Origin: Brevibacillus centrosporus
Lineage (GTDB): Bacteria > Bacillota > Bacilli > Brevibacillales > Brevibacillaceae
Reading direction: 5' to 3'
Assembly (NCBI RefSeq): GCF_003710815.1
Contig: NZ_RHHP01000010.1
Location: 218,470-282,469, forward strand
Length of the DNA: 64,000 nucleotides
Shown here: positions 1 to 9,690 of the stretch, one piece after another
Position numbering within the stretch: the stretch's first letter is position 1
How the letters are laid out: the number at the start of each line of letters is the position of its first letter
Notes under the pieces: generated by a model
Told to the model about the DNA's origin: nothing
Database searches by the model: none
What the model saw: only the letters and a program-made list of their open reading frames with translations
Position numbers and translations under genes: made by a program

Positions 1-427
1 AGGGAAGGTTTTGTTCCTCCACCATCGCGCGTATCTCGCAGCAGATCAGCTCAGCCGTCTCCTCAGGCGTAGATTTTTGGGCCTGATAGTCTACCCGGCG
101 ATAGACCGTCACGGTTTCACTAAAATCCATTAATCCAAAGCTGATCCGCTTTTTTTCGATGTCTACACCTATGGAGTAAATCGCGCCCGGCTCAATATCC
201 AGCATGACGGCTTTTCTGCCCAGACCCGAAGACGTCAGATTCGTTTCGCGAATAAAGCCTTCCTCGCAAAGCTCACTGACAAACCTGCCGATCGACGTCG
301 CACTCATCTTGGTGATTTTCGTTATTTCGGCTCGGGAAATAGGTCGCTGTTTTTTTATAATATCGAGTATCATTTGCTTGTTATGTTGTTTGGTTACGTC
401 CTGGTCATGTTTTACGATTTTTTTCAT
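1..427 (-). CDS. ROK-family transcriptional regulator, N-terminal part (cut by window edge)
   Basis: The reverse strand reads from an ATG at 427, preceded by an AGAGGGGGT Shine-Dalgarno, and stays open to the window edge for about 142 codons. The N-terminus (MKKIVKHDQDVTKQHNKQ...) forms a winged helix with the ROK-repressor pattern 'RPISRAEITKITKMS'. The start of the ROK kinase-like domain follows ('IGVDIEKKRISFGLMDF'). Such proteins repress sugar-utilisation genes until the sugar or its phosphate binds. It lies on the same strand as the sugar locus downstream and resembles the second ROK regulator at 4624-5826. The effector cannot be told, and the C-terminal zinc motif lies outside the window. 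Confidence 0.85.
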   Translation of the reverse strand, partial: MKKIVKHDQDVTKQHNKQMILDIIKKQRPISRAEITKITKMSATSIGRFVSELCEEGFIRETNLTSSGLGRKAVMLDIEPGAIYSIGVDIEKKRISFGLMDFSETVTVYRRVDYQAQKSTPEETAELICCEIRAMVEEQNLP

Positions 428-550
428 AGCTACTACCCCCTCTTACCTTTGACATTCCCTTATACCTCTATATGTAATCCTTACACTACCTGTCCGCCTA
501 TCGTTCGTCAACGGCACAGCAAATAACCACCCGACTCTCCCGGATGGCCG

Positions 551-1588
551 CTATCTAGTAGATTGGTGAACGGCCGTCTCATCCAGCCCTTTGTATTTGA
601 CATAGAGGGCCGTCAGCAGAAGTGCTGCCCCATTCATGATAAAAATGACCCGGATCGGCACGATACCTCCGAGAAAACCTCCAAGGATTGGCCCAATCAT
701 ATTGGCAAATTGGACGGCAGACTGGTTCAACCCGAAAGCTCTTCCACGAAAATCAGGCTCAATCACTTTGACAATCAGGGCATTGATCGCCGGATAAACG
801 GCAGCGAAAAACAAGCCGTACAAAAATCGCAGGATACCAAACCCGTACAGATTGGTAAAAAAGTATTGCAGCACACTTCCGATTCCACCGCCTACCAGCC
901 CGAAAACCAAGACCTTGGTGTAGCCGATTTTACTTCCGATTTTCCCCCAGTGCGGGGCTGCCAGGACTGTCGCTACGCCCATCGAAGAAAAAATGATGCC
1001 TGAGTTAAGCGAAGCATCCTGCTGTGCTGCTCCAAGCTGCAGCACGTACACGGTCAGCAGCGGCTCCAAAAGCATGACGGAAACGGTCACCATCATGCTG
1101 ATTCCCAGAACAATCATGAAACGAGGGTTCAGCATCGCCACACGCAAATCGTCCCGGACTTTTGACCGCTGCTTCAAAGTGACGTGAACCTCCCGGACAA
1201 AGAAGGTAGCAATCAGCGCTGCCACAAGTACGAGACCCGAGGAAAAAAGAAAGGCTTCCCGATTGCCCCACAAATGACTGACAACGCCCCCAATCAAGGG
1301 CCCCACTATGCCTCCCGTCGCTCCACTTGTCGCCATGATTCCCAAAGCGTAGCCTGCGTGTGCTTCGGGAGTGTTGGTCGCGACCAGCGCAATCGCGGAG
1401 TACAAAGCCAGCTAAAAGACCTTCCAGCATTCGAAGGAGACCCCCGACCATGCCTCCAAATGCTCGCGAACCCCAAGCGTGTTGTACATAAAGAGCGGCA
1501 AAAAGGGGATCGAAAGGGAGTAAGCAGTACTACAAAAAAATACCCCGATCCACAGAACCACGAGATTTCTTTTCCAGGAGAACGACAT
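551..1588 (-). pseudogene. MdtG/YitG-like MFS exporter, internally deleted and frameshifted
   Basis: The ATG at 1588 begins MSFSWKRNLVVLWIGVFF, the usual start of 12-helix MdtG/YitG-type drug exporters. The reading frame is normal through '...EHLEAWSGVSF' (about residue 52) and then fails near 1445. The next recognisable family segment, 'LRMLEGLLAGFV', is in another frame. 'SAIALVATNTPEAHAGYALG' and the rest of the protein down to 551 are in a third. In intact relatives about 50 residues lie between the first two segments, including the cytoplasmic GxLADRxGRR loop. The gene has therefore lost roughly 150 bp and carries a further frameshift near 1398. No complete product is possible from this sequence. 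Confidence 0.85.
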
Positions 1589-1689
1589 GGCCTTGTTAAA
1601 CCTTCTTTCCTGCAAACAGCTGCATTTTTCTAACGGAAAACAGAAGGAAGCATCACGATTCAGATCGCAATGCTTCTCCCCCTTCCCTC

Positions 1690-2562
1690 CTACGCTTCTT
1701 CCCAGAAACGCCGCAAGTTGTCCATACCAATTTTTGAGCCTTCCCGGCAATCTTCCATTCCTTCGAACTCCACTGTAATATAGCCGTCGTAACCAGATTC
1801 CTTCACCAGCTTTACGACTTCGCGAATCGGGATATCGCCCTGGCCGACAATGGCTCCGCGCAAGAAATTGCCATGAACCGTCTTGAACCACTTTCCGCCG
1901 CCTGGCTCCTGGTAATACGGACGGAAATAAAAGTCCTTGAAGTGAACAAGCGAGGCGTATGGCAAATTCTTTTTCACACCGACCAGAGAATGCTCATCCA
2001 CACACATAAAGTTGCCAATATCTAGGGTTGTTTTGAAATTCGGGCGATTGACCGCTTGCAAGACACGCTGGACGCGATCACTCGCTTGGACAAGCCAGCC
2101 GTGGTTTTCAATGGTCGTTGTAATGCCAAATTGGGCTGCGTAGTCGGCGATTTGCCGGCTGCCTTCCACCATGATTTCGAGGTTATTCTCAAAATATTCG
2201 ATCGTCGTTTGCTCTACAGGAACCGTAAACGCAGATACATCGTGACGCATATGCTTGATGCCCATTCGGTTTAGGAGATCCACATGCGTTTTTACACGTG
2301 CGACCTCTGCCTCAAAAGCTTCTTCTGTTTCCTGAATGAAGTTGGTCGGCATCGAATAGTTGGACAGCTCAATCCCTACAGCCTTGGCTTTGTCCCGTAC
2401 GGCGTCGGCCAGCTCATAGTTGTCGACCAAGGTGAAGCCGTAGGGCACGATTTCCATATGCACGCCACCGTTGTCCGCAATCCATTGCACAACATCCAGG
2501 ACATCCATTTCTCCAGCTCTGATGGCAGTCAGCAAACTATATGTGCTCAATCCAATTTTCAT
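1690..2562 (-). CDS. Sugar phosphate isomerase/epimerase (xylose-isomerase-like TIM barrel)
   Basis: 290 aa from the ATG at 2562. This start is preferred to the GTG at 2571 because AGAGGTGG lies 5 nt before it. The protein starts MKIGLSTYSLL and shows the AP-endonuclease-2/xylose-isomerase-like fold: metal-site glutamates and histidines in 'VHMEIVPYG', 'TTIENHGW', 'TTLDIGNFM', 'LVHFKDFYF' and a closing 'YITVEFEG'. Members isomerise or epimerise sugars and, when paired with Gfo/Idh/MocA enzymes, can cleave 3-keto-glycosides by beta-elimination. It follows two Gfo/Idh/MocA genes on the same strand and is probably in the same operon. The exact reaction is unknown. Confidence 0.85.
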   Translation of the reverse strand: MKIGLSTYSLLTAIRAGEMDVLDVVQWIADNGGVHMEIVPYGFTLVDNYELADAVRDKAKAVGIELSNYSMPTNFIQETEEAFEAEVARVKTHVDLLNRMGIKHMRHDVSAFTVPVEQTTIEYFENNLEIMVEGSRQIADYAAQFGITTTIENHGWLVQASDRVQRVLQAVNRPNFKTTLDIGNFMCVDEHSLVGVKKNLPYASLVHFKDFYFRPYYQEPGGGKWFKTVHGNFLRGAIVGQGDIPIREVVKLVKESGYDGYITVEFEGMEDCREGSKIGMDNLRRFWEEA

Positions 2563-2668
2563 GAGATCCACCTCTTCTTTTTTATCATTGTCAATGGTTT
2601 ACGTGTCATCCAGTCCGCTCTGTACATCATTTTGGTTTTGGCTCCATCCCTCCTTTCCCATGCAAGAA

Positions 2669-3664
2669 TCACTCGGGAAAAGTCACCTTGTCGATGATGA
2701 CAGCTTGCTTGCAGCGGTTTGATTCATAAGCGGCTTTGACGATTTCCAGTGTGCGCAGCCCATCCTCTCCTGAAATTGATGGCGCTCTTCCTTCTTGGAC
2801 GCATTGAATGAAATCCGCAATGAGCCCTTCGTCCATATCCTTTGCCCACGGGAGATGCTGCACCCTGTTGGCATGATCATTGTAGTAGAGAGCATGCTGC
2901 TTAAACACATCGACCGACAGCGTGCCTTTGGTCCCTACGATTTGCATGGTCACGTCTCCCCACGTCGGAAATGTTTTCGGTCTGGACCAGCTCGGGTCGA
3001 TGGTCACGATCACACCAGACTCCATTTCCAGTGAAACGATTCCGCAATCCTCCACATCGATGTCGTAAAAACGGGTATCCAGCTCGGCGTACACACTTTT
3101 CCCTTCATCCTTTAGCAGCCAGCGAACGAGATCCATTACATGAACGATGTGGTCGGTAGCGGCTCCCCCGCCGGAAAGCTCTTTCTCAATGAACCATCCT
3201 CCAGGCATTTGCCCGTGATTCGTCCCATTGACAGCCAAAACTTCTCCGATCGCCTTGGATTCTATCAGCTGCCTGACCTGTTCCATTACAGAGGCAAAAC
3301 GGACAGGATAGGCAATTTGCAAGATGACCCCTTCTTCCTTGCAGGTGCGGATCATCTCTTCGGCATCCTTCACTTCAGTCGCAATCGGCTTTTCACATAA
3401 AATCTGCTTTTTGGATTTGGCAGCAGCGATTACATGCTCTTTATGCCTGGCATTTTCCGAGCAGACAATGACCGCTTCCAAATCCGTCTGCAAAAATTCC
3501 CGCAGATCGCCATAGTAATCGACCTGATAGGTTGCAGCTGCTGTTTTCCCCCGCTCCTCGTCGTGATCCCAGATAGCGGTGAGTTGGACATCTGGGTGCT
3601 TTTGCAAGTAAGTAGCATAGCTGTGAGCATGCATATGCGCGAAACTGATGATCCCTACTTTCAT
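2669..3664 (-). CDS. Gfo/Idh/MocA-family oxidoreductase
   Basis: 331 aa. The N-terminal Rossmann fold starts MKVGIISFAHMHAHSYA; the usual GxGxxG is replaced by a His-rich turn, as seen in one subgroup. The family catalytic EKP motif is present ('ILCEKPIATEV', about residue 97), followed by 'GGGAATDHIVHVMDLVRWLL' with the conserved D-H-xxD of the C-terminal domain. These enzymes oxidise or reduce a sugar hydroxyl with NAD(P). The start overlaps the stop of the upstream dehydrogenase gene (ATGA, 3661-3664), so translation is probably coupled. The substrate is probably a sugar or cyclitol from the neighbouring importer; this is inferred from context. Confidence 0.88.
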   Translation of the reverse strand: MKVGIISFAHMHAHSYATYLQKHPDVQLTAIWDHDEERGKTAAATYQVDYYGDLREFLQTDLEAVIVCSENARHKEHVIAAAKSKKQILCEKPIATEVKDAEEMIRTCKEEGVILQIAYPVRFASVMEQVRQLIESKAIGEVLAVNGTNHGQMPGGWFIEKELSGGGAATDHIVHVMDLVRWLLKDEGKSVYAELDTRFYDIDVEDCGIVSLEMESGVIVTIDPSWSRPKTFPTWGDVTMQIVGTKGTLSVDVFKQHALYYNDHANRVQHLPWAKDMDEGLIADFIQCVQEGRAPSISGEDGLRTLEIVKAAYESNRCKQAVIIDKVTFPE

Positions 3665-4593
3665 TTGGCACTACCCCCGTCCATGAGCTGAACCGGTTGC
3701 CCCGACTCAGCCGATTGTCGTGCAGCCTGGGCGATTTTTCGAGCCATCCTCACGTCTTCAGGAGTCATTTGGAGCGGTTCTTGGCCGGACACAGCGCGAA
3801 CAAAATGCGCTCTACGGCTGCTCCGACGATCGGCAGCAGCTCTATCAGCAAAAGGCTCGGCACCAGAATCCGGTTGAACCAGCTTCCTGTTCATGTCCCA
3901 AACAATCGGCTGACTGTCGTTACTATCGTACTGAAGCATGCCCGATGCACCTGTCAATTCAAAAGAAGACCGCTCTTCTGGCTCTGCCAAAGACAGCTCG
4001 ATATGCGCAATCGTTCCATCGGCATGCTTCACGATAACCAGCGCATATTCGACTGCTTGCCCTGTTTCGTCCATGTGCTTGACACTCCTGGCCATGACTC
4101 GCAAGACATCACCGAAAGTCCACCGCAGCCAATCGAATACCTCGGCACCCAAGACGTCGAAAATGCATCCTTTCGTCGCCGGCAGTGCACTCCGCCGCAT
4201 CCGGATCACACCTGGCTTGCCGATCGCTCCCTGCAAGACGTGCTCTCGAGCCTGTACATACACGGGGGAAAAGCGCCATGCATTTGGCAGCAGCAGCATT
4301 ATGCCTTGTTTCTCGCAGATTGCTTGAAGCTCGCTGATTGCTTCGATGCCGATTTGCACATTGGCATCACAGATCACATGCTTTTTGGCTTCGACTGCCA
4401 GCTCGATCCATTTTTCAGGTGCCGTCACACTCGGGGCGATGTCGACAGCATCGACCTCTTGATCTTTTACCCATTCTCCAAAAACAGCTAGATTGTCTGC
4501 CACACCTATGATCTCTATCTCGTTTACCCCGGACCAGGCACACTGCTGCTGCGTGCTCCCTGCTGCTGTATCCGCGATGACTACTTTCCACAT
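3661..4593 (-). CDS. Divergent Gfo/Idh/MocA-like oxidoreductase
   Basis: 310 aa from the ATG at 4593 (MWKVVIADTAAG), chosen because GGAGGTG lies 9 nt upstream; a longer start at 4620 has no such site. The Rossmann-like N-half reads 'EIIGVADNLAVFGEW' and 'VDAVDIAPSVTAPEKW'. Where relatives have EKP this protein has 'HVICDANVQIG', so the catalytic lysine of the motif is missing. It may be a non-catalytic partner or use another residue. The C-half has 'LGAEVFDWLRWTFGDV', typical of the family. It is translationally coupled to the following Gfo/Idh/MocA gene, suggesting a two-subunit or two-step system. Confidence 0.75.
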   Translation of the reverse strand: MWKVVIADTAAGSTQQQCAWSGVNEIEIIGVADNLAVFGEWVKDQEVDAVDIAPSVTAPEKWIELAVEAKKHVICDANVQIGIEAISELQAICEKQGIMLLLPNAWRFSPVYVQAREHVLQGAIGKPGVIRMRRSALPATKGCIFDVLGAEVFDWLRWTFGDVLRVMARSVKHMDETGQAVEYALVIVKHADGTIAHIELSLAEPEERSSFELTGASGMLQYDSNDSQPIVWDMNRKLVQPDSGAEPFADRAAADRRSSRRAHFVRAVSGQEPLQMTPEDVRMARKIAQAARQSAESGQPVQLMDGGSAK

Positions 4594-4623
4594 GTGACAT
4601 CCCACCTCCAAATCAATCAAGTT

Positions 4624-5826
4624 CTACAACGAAAATTGAAACGTATCCTGCAGCACGACTGCAGCTGCCCCTACGACTTCCACATCTTCTCCAAGGGAAT
4701 TGAGACGGATCGCAAGTCCCTCGGTAAAAATGCCATGGGCATATTCATGGACATATTCCGTTACCTTGGAGACGAGCAGTTCATTTTCAAACGCAATTTC
4801 TCCGCCGAGAATAATGGCCTCCGGGTTAAAGAGATGAACGAGATTCACCAGACCTGACGCCAAATAAGAAGCTGTTTCTTCTAAGATGCTCTCCGCGAGC
4901 GGGTCGTTCTGCGATAGCGCCTGTCGAAAAACTGCTGAGGAAATGTGGTTGACGTCATGCCCAGCGAGCTCAAAAATACAGCTTTGCTTCCCTTTTGCAA
5001 GCGCAGACAAGAGCTTGGCGTAGATCGCTGGCCAGCTTACATAATTCTCCAAACAACCAATATTTCCACAATCACAGCGAACGCCTGTGCGGTCAATCGT
5101 GGTATGTCCAAACTCCCCGGCTCCGCCAGCAAATCCGCGGTAGATGGAGCCGTTCACGAGAATACTGGAGCCCAAGCCATCCCCGATCGTCACATAGATC
5201 ATGTTTTGATAATGGCTGAAATCACCGATGCTCTTTTCGGCAAGCAAATAGGCATTGGTGTCATTGTCGAGCCAGGTTTTGCTGTGAAAGCGACTTTCTA
5301 CGATCTCTTTCACCGGAATGTCTTTTAATTTCAGCTTTGGATTATAGCGGATGACTCCATTGTCCGAGTCCACGATTCCTTGCGTCACGATGGATATGCC
5401 AACGCAGTTGTCCAAGCTTTCATAGGGCAAAACGAACTGCTCCATGATTTGCAGCAAGTACGCGATAACCTGGTCACCTTGATAGCGCTTGATCGTGAAT
5501 ACTTCTTTTTTGCGGACCTTTGCTTCCAGATTCATTTCCGCAATCGTTATTTTAGACCCACTAATCGAGATCCCGATTAAGAAACGGCTGTCGGGTGAGA
5601 ACTGCAGCAAGATCGGCTTTCGTCCTCCATTTGAAGTTCCTGTTCCAACTTCACTGACGAGCGAGTCACGAATCAGTTCACTGACTGCCGACGTAACGGT
5701 TGTAGGGCTCAGCTTGTGCCGTTTCGCTATTTCGCTTCGGGAAATGGGTCCATAATGACGGATCGTGTCGAGTACGATGGATCGATTCAACTCTTGGATT
5801 AGCTTTAAATCACCCGTCCTGCGCAT
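4624..5826 (-). CDS. ROK-family transcriptional regulator (XylR/NagC type)
   Basis: 400 aa. A winged helix lies at residues 14-75 ('GPISRSEIAKRHKLSPTTVT'). The ROK domain from about residue 85 carries the sugar-kinase-like ATP-fold signature 'GDGLGSSILVNGSIYRG' and the zinc motif 'CDCGNIGCLENY'. It lies immediately downstream of the ABC importer genes (33 bp) and upstream of the oxidoreductases on the same strand, so it probably regulates this locus in response to an imported sugar. It has the full length usual for ROK repressors. Confidence 0.9.
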   Translation of the reverse strand: MRRTGDLKLIQELNRSIVLDTIRHYGPISRSEIAKRHKLSPTTVTSAVSELIRDSLVSEVGTGTSNGGRKPILLQFSPDSRFLIGISISGSKITIAEMNLEAKVRKKEVFTIKRYQGDQVIAYLLQIMEQFVLPYESLDNCVGISIVTQGIVDSDNGVIRYNPKLKLKDIPVKEIVESRFHSKTWLDNDTNAYLLAEKSIGDFSHYQNMIYVTIGDGLGSSILVNGSIYRGFAGGAGEFGHTTIDRTGVRCDCGNIGCLENYVSWPAIYAKLLSALAKGKQSCIFELAGHDVNHISSAVFRQALSQNDPLAESILEETASYLASGLVNLVHLFNPEAIILGGEIAFENELLVSKVTEYVHEYAHGIFTEGLAIRLNSLGEDVEVVGAAAVVLQDTFQFSL

Positions 5827-5859
5827 GGTACCCTTCCTTTTACTTCGTAGAATAACTGC

Positions 5860-6828
5860 TTATAAGTGGCAAGCTACAAAATGACCGCCCACCTCTATTT
5901 CCCGCAAGCGAGGGACAGTGGATTTGCACATATCCATGCTGTACGGACAGCGAGTATGGAAAAGACAGCCGGATGGCGGGTTTACCGGGCTGGGCACATC
6001 CCCCTGCAAGATAATCCGCTCCCTTTTTGCTCGCGGGTCGGGAATCGGAACAGAGGAGAGCAGTGCTTTGGTATACGGATGCTGGGGATTTGCGAAAATG
6101 GATTCTTTCGGTCCCGATTCGACCAAGGAGCCCAAATACATCACGCCGATTTTATCGCTGATATGCTCCACCACGCTCAAATCATGGGATATGAACAAGT
6201 ACGTCAGTTGAAACTCTTCCTGCAAATCCTTCAGCAGATTCAAAATTTGAGATTGAATGGACACATCCAGTGCAGAAACCGGCTCATCCGCCACAATTAA
6301 CTTCGGCTTCAATATGAGTGCACGCGCTATGCCAATCCGCTGCCTCTGACCGCCGCTGAACTCGTGCGCGAATTTATCAGCATGGTAGCTGTTCAACCCG
6401 ACCACATCTAGCATTTCTTCTACGATCTTTTCTCTCTCTGCAGCAGATAGCTTGGTATGGATGACGAGAGGCTCCCCTACGACTTCGCGAATTTTCATTC
6501 TCGGATTGAGCGAAGCGTACGGGTCCTGAAACACCATCTGTACTTGCTTTCGCACTTCCCGTAGCCGGTTTTCATTCATTTTTGAAATTTCTTCCTGATT
6601 GATCCAGATTTTCCCCTCATCGGGAGTCAGCAGCCTCGTCACCAGACGCCCCGTCGTGGACTTGCCGCATCCGCTCTCGCCAACTAAGCTGAAGGTCTCT
6701 CCTTCCTTGATTTCAAAGGAGACAAGATTAACTGCCTTCACGCTTTTTTTGCTGCCCAAAAATCCACTGTCTATGGGAAATGTCTTTTTGATCCCGTCTA
6801 CTACCACCAGCGACTTAGACATGCGCAT
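5860..6828 (-). CDS. Dpp/Opp-type ABC transporter ATP-binding protein (OppF-like)
   Basis: About 322 aa (ATG 6828 or 6822; both follow GAAAGTAGG). It has Walker A 'GESGCGKSTTGR', signature 'FSGGQRQRIGIARAL' and Walker B 'LIVADEPVSALD'. The C-terminal oligopeptide/dipeptide domain has its Cys-rich segment ('GCLFHTRCPYSMDMC'), which in this family can carry an Fe-S cluster. It is the second ATPase of a five-component importer and overlaps the end of the OppD-like gene by about 10 nt, indicating coupling. In this sugar-catabolic locus the cargo may be an oligosaccharide or glycoside rather than a peptide. Confidence 0.93.
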   Translation of the reverse strand: MRMSKSLVVVDGIKKTFPIDSGFLGSKKSVKAVNLVSFEIKEGETFSLVGESGCGKSTTGRLVTRLLTPDEGKIWINQEEISKMNENRLREVRKQVQMVFQDPYASLNPRMKIREVVGEPLVIHTKLSAAEREKIVEEMLDVVGLNSYHADKFAHEFSGGQRQRIGIARALILKPKLIVADEPVSALDVSIQSQILNLLKDLQEEFQLTYLFISHDLSVVEHISDKIGVMYLGSLVESGPKESIFANPQHPYTKALLSSVPIPDPRAKRERIILQGDVPSPVNPPSGCLFHTRCPYSMDMCKSTVPRLREIEVGGHFVACHL

Positions 6829-7807
6829 CCCTACTTTCTTCGCGATAGAGCCAGCAGCGGCAAAAGCGTTCTGAGCCTGTGGCTGTAATCGTCGGTTCTT
6901 CCTCCCAGCATACGGGCATGACTTCCTTGCACCGCGGAGCAAATTTGCACCCTTTTGGCATTTGATTCGGATTAGGCACATTGCCTGGAACGGAATCGAG
7001 CCTGGAACGCTTTTGCCCCAGCTTTGGAACCGAGCCGATCAAGCCTTTTGTATACGGATGCTTGGGATCATCGAATAAATCGTAGACAGATGCTTCTTCC
7101 ACCACTCGTCCTGCGTACATGACGACCACGCGATTGCACATCTCCGCGACTACACCCAAGTCGTGTGTGATCAAAAGCATCGACATATGCTCTTCGGCTT
7201 GGAGCTGCTTCATCACATCGAGGATTTGCGCTTGGATCGTCACATCCAGCGCGGTAGTAGGCTCATCTGCAATCAGCAAATTCGGTCGGCATGACATGGC
7301 CATCGCAATCATAATGCGCTGCCTCATCCCCCCGGACAGCTGGTGCGGATATTCGCTGATGATCTCTTGTGGTCTCGGAATCCCTACCTTGGTCAGCATG
7401 CTTATCGCGTGCTCTTTCGCCTGCTTGTCAGAATAGCCTAGGTGCAGACGAATCGACTCCATAAGCTGCTCACCGATTTTCATCACGGGATTGAGTGACG
7501 TCATCGGCTCCTGGAAAATCATCGAGATTTCTTTCCCGCGAATCCCGCGCATGCTGCTCTCCGAAATGGACAATAGGTTCGTTCCCTTATACTTGATTTC
7601 TCCGTTCGTGATTTCTCCTGTCGTATCTTTAAACAGACGCATGATCGAAAGGGAGGTAACGCTCTTTCCACAGCCTGATTCACCGACAAGGCCGAGCACT
7701 TCGCCTTTTTTTATGTGAAAGCTGACATTGTCCAAGACGACTGTCTTTTTGTTATCTCTCGTAAATTGCGTTTGCAGATGCTTTACTTCGATGATGTTTT
7801 CACTCAT
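6815..7807 (-). CDS. Dpp/Opp-type ABC transporter ATP-binding protein (OppD-like)
   Basis: 330 aa from ATG 7807 (MSENIIEVKHL), with GAGGGAG 9 nt upstream; a TTG at 7816 would collide with that site. It has Walker A 'GESGCGKSVTSL', Q-loop 'IFQEPMTSLNP', signature 'LSGGMRQRIMIAMA', Walker B 'LLIADEPTTALD' and the C-terminal 'GCKFAPRCKEVMPVC' Cys cluster. It is the first ATPase of the importer, directly following the permease gene at 7826-8719. Confidence 0.94.
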   Translation of the reverse strand: MSENIIEVKHLQTQFTRDNKKTVVLDNVSFHIKKGEVLGLVGESGCGKSVTSLSIMRLFKDTTGEITNGEIKYKGTNLLSISESSMRGIRGKEISMIFQEPMTSLNPVMKIGEQLMESIRLHLGYSDKQAKEHAISMLTKVGIPRPQEIISEYPHQLSGGMRQRIMIAMAMSCRPNLLIADEPTTALDVTIQAQILDVMKQLQAEEHMSMLLITHDLGVVAEMCNRVVVMYAGRVVEEASVYDLFDDPKHPYTKGLIGSVPKLGQKRSRLDSVPGNVPNPNQMPKGCKFAPRCKEVMPVCWEEEPTITATGSERFCRCWLYREESRDAHV

Positions 7808-7825
7808 CTGCCCCAACTCCCTCGA

Positions 7826-8719
7826 TTAATTCTTCGTTTTCGGGTCCATAATATCTCGCAAGCCATCGCCCACCAGATTGAACGCCAGCACGGACAGGAA
7901 GATGACCAAACCAGGGATCATCACGACGTGCGGTGCGGTGTCCAGATAATCGCGCCCCATGCTCAGCATCGCTCCCCAGTCAGGACTCTCAGGCTTTGCT
8001 CCCAATCCGAGGAAGCTAAGGCTCGACGCTGCCAAGATGGATGTTCCGATACGCAAGGAAAAGAATACGATCATGCTCGAGACGGTCTCCGGAAAGATGT
8101 GGCGAAAAATGATCCGGCTGCTTCTGGCTCCCATGGATCTCGCCGCCTCTACAAAAACCGCTTCCTTCGCAGCAAGCGTGTTCCCGCGAATCAAACGAGC
8201 AAAGGAAGGGATACTGAATACGGCTACGGCAACCACCACGTTCGTTAAGCCAGGACCGAGAATCGCGACAATCGCAATCGCCAGGAGAAGATCAGGAAAG
8301 GCAAACATCACGTCGCTGGACCTCATGATGAGGCGATCCAGCCAACCCCCATAATAACCGCTGCACAATCCCAAAATCGTCCCGATCACCGCTCCCACCA
8401 AGACCGAGGTAAAGCTGACACTGAGTGATATGCCGGCACCTACGATGATCCGGCTCAAGATATCCCTGCCATATTCGTCCGTCCCTGCCCAGTGCGCTTG
8501 AGATGGTGTCTGCAGGATCGCATCATAATCGGGCTCATAAGGATCGTACGGCGCAAGAATGGGTCCAAATACGGCGACGAGGAGCAGGAAGATGATAAAA
8601 AAGCCAGCCCAAAATGCCGTTTTTTGTTTCTTCCACTTTGTCCAAAACTCACTCATCCTCGAGCGCTTCTTTTCCTCGGAAACCAAAGAGATTTGACTTA
8701 CTTCTTTCACTGCTTCCAT
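7826..8719 (-). CDS. Dpp/Opp-type ABC transporter permease (DppC-like)
   Basis: 297 aa from ATG 8719, preceded by AAGGGGTGAG. It has an N-terminal cytosolic stretch, a first membrane helix ('FFIIFLLLVAVFGPIL'), the OppC N-terminal domain ending 'HWAGTDEYGRDILSRI', and the EAA loop 'EAARSMGARSSRIIFRHIFPE'. About six membrane segments are visible. It pairs with the DppB-like permease encoded 21 bp upstream. Confidence 0.93.
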   Translation of the reverse strand: MEAVKEVSQISLVSEEKKRSRMSEFWTKWKKQKTAFWAGFFIIFLLLVAVFGPILAPYDPYEPDYDAILQTPSQAHWAGTDEYGRDILSRIIVGAGISLSVSFTSVLVGAVIGTILGLCSGYYGGWLDRLIMRSSDVMFAFPDLLLAIAIVAILGPGLTNVVVAVAVFSIPSFARLIRGNTLAAKEAVFVEAARSMGARSSRIIFRHIFPETVSSMIVFFSLRIGTSILAASSLSFLGLGAKPESPDWGAMLSMGRDYLDTAPHVVMIPGLVIFLSVLAFNLVGDGLRDIMDPKTKN

Positions 8720-8740
8720 AAAACATCTCACCCCTTTTGG

Positions 8741-9664
8741 TTAGCTATCAAAGCGGATTTTCGGATTGAGCGCTTTGTATAAAATATCCACCAGGAGATT
8801 CACCAAAATGAATTCCAGCGAGAACAGCAGAATGACCGCTTGCACAACTGGGTAGTCGCGGAAGGCAATCGAGTCAATCAGAAGCCGCCCCATTCCCGGA
8901 ATGCTGAAGACGGTTTCCACCACAACCGAGCCGCCCAGCAAAAATCCGAATTGCAGGCCTGCTATGGTGACGACAGGAAACATCGAGTTTTTCAGCGCAT
9001 GCTTGCGTACGACTACCGATTCCTTCAAGCCTTTTGCCCGACCGGTCCGAATAAAGTCTTCCTTTAAGGTTTCGAGCAGCGAGGATCTGGTGAAGCGCGC
9101 TAGCATCGACATGATTCCGGCTCCCAGTGTAATAGAAGGAAGAACATAGCTTTTCCAGCTGTCTGTCCCACCTGTCGGAAACCAACCGAGCTGAACGGAA
9201 AACACTTGTATGAGAATGAGTCCCAGCCAAAATCCGGGTAAGGAAATGCCTGAAATCGCCGTAAGCATCCCTAAAAAATCGGGCCATTTATTGCGGAACA
9301 CAGCAGAGATCGTACCGATTACTAAACCCAGAACAAGCGCCCAGCCTAGACTCATAAATGTCAATTTCAACGATATCTCGTACCGATTTTCGAACATATC
9401 GCTAATCGGAAGACCTGTCTTTAACGAGTGACCCAGATTACCTGTGAACAAGTTTTTCATATAGTTCAGGTATTGCACCGCCAATGGTTTATCCAATCCC
9501 AATTCCTGACGAACCCGCGTGATTTCCTCCAGCGTTGCCTCTTTTCCCGCCGCTAAACGTACAGGATCACCTGGTACCAAGTGAATGAAGAAGAAAATGA
9601 GCAGCGACACGATGAAAATGATCGGAATGATCCCGATAAGCCTCTTCACGATATAACGGAACAT
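8741..9664 (-). CDS. Dpp/Opp-type ABC transporter permease (DppB-like)
   Basis: 307 aa, starting MFRYIVKRLIGIIPIIFIV, the classic DppB N-terminus, followed by 'HLVPGDPVRLAAGKEA'. The EAA loop is 'IRTGRAKGLKESVVVRKHALKN'-like, near residue 215. It forms the membrane pore with the DppC-like subunit. An intrinsic-terminator-like hairpin (9691-9737) separates it from the binding-protein gene, which would make the binding protein more abundant than the membrane parts. Confidence 0.93.
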   Translation of the reverse strand: MFRYIVKRLIGIIPIIFIVSLLIFFFIHLVPGDPVRLAAGKEATLEEITRVRQELGLDKPLAVQYLNYMKNLFTGNLGHSLKTGLPISDMFENRYEISLKLTFMSLGWALVLGLVIGTISAVFRNKWPDFLGMLTAISGISLPGFWLGLILIQVFSVQLGWFPTGGTDSWKSYVLPSITLGAGIMSMLARFTRSSLLETLKEDFIRTGRAKGLKESVVVRKHALKNSMFPVVTIAGLQFGFLLGGSVVVETVFSIPGMGRLLIDSIAFRDYPVVQAVILLFSLEFILVNLLVDILYKALNPKIRFDS

Positions 9665-9690
9665 ATATCGGTTCCTCCTAAATAGGGAAA

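Noticed and set aside
8874..9287. Long minus-strand ORF in another frame of the permease gene
   Set aside because: It lies wholly within the DppB-like coding sequence, has an out-of-frame composition (many His, Arg, Ser) and no ribosome site.
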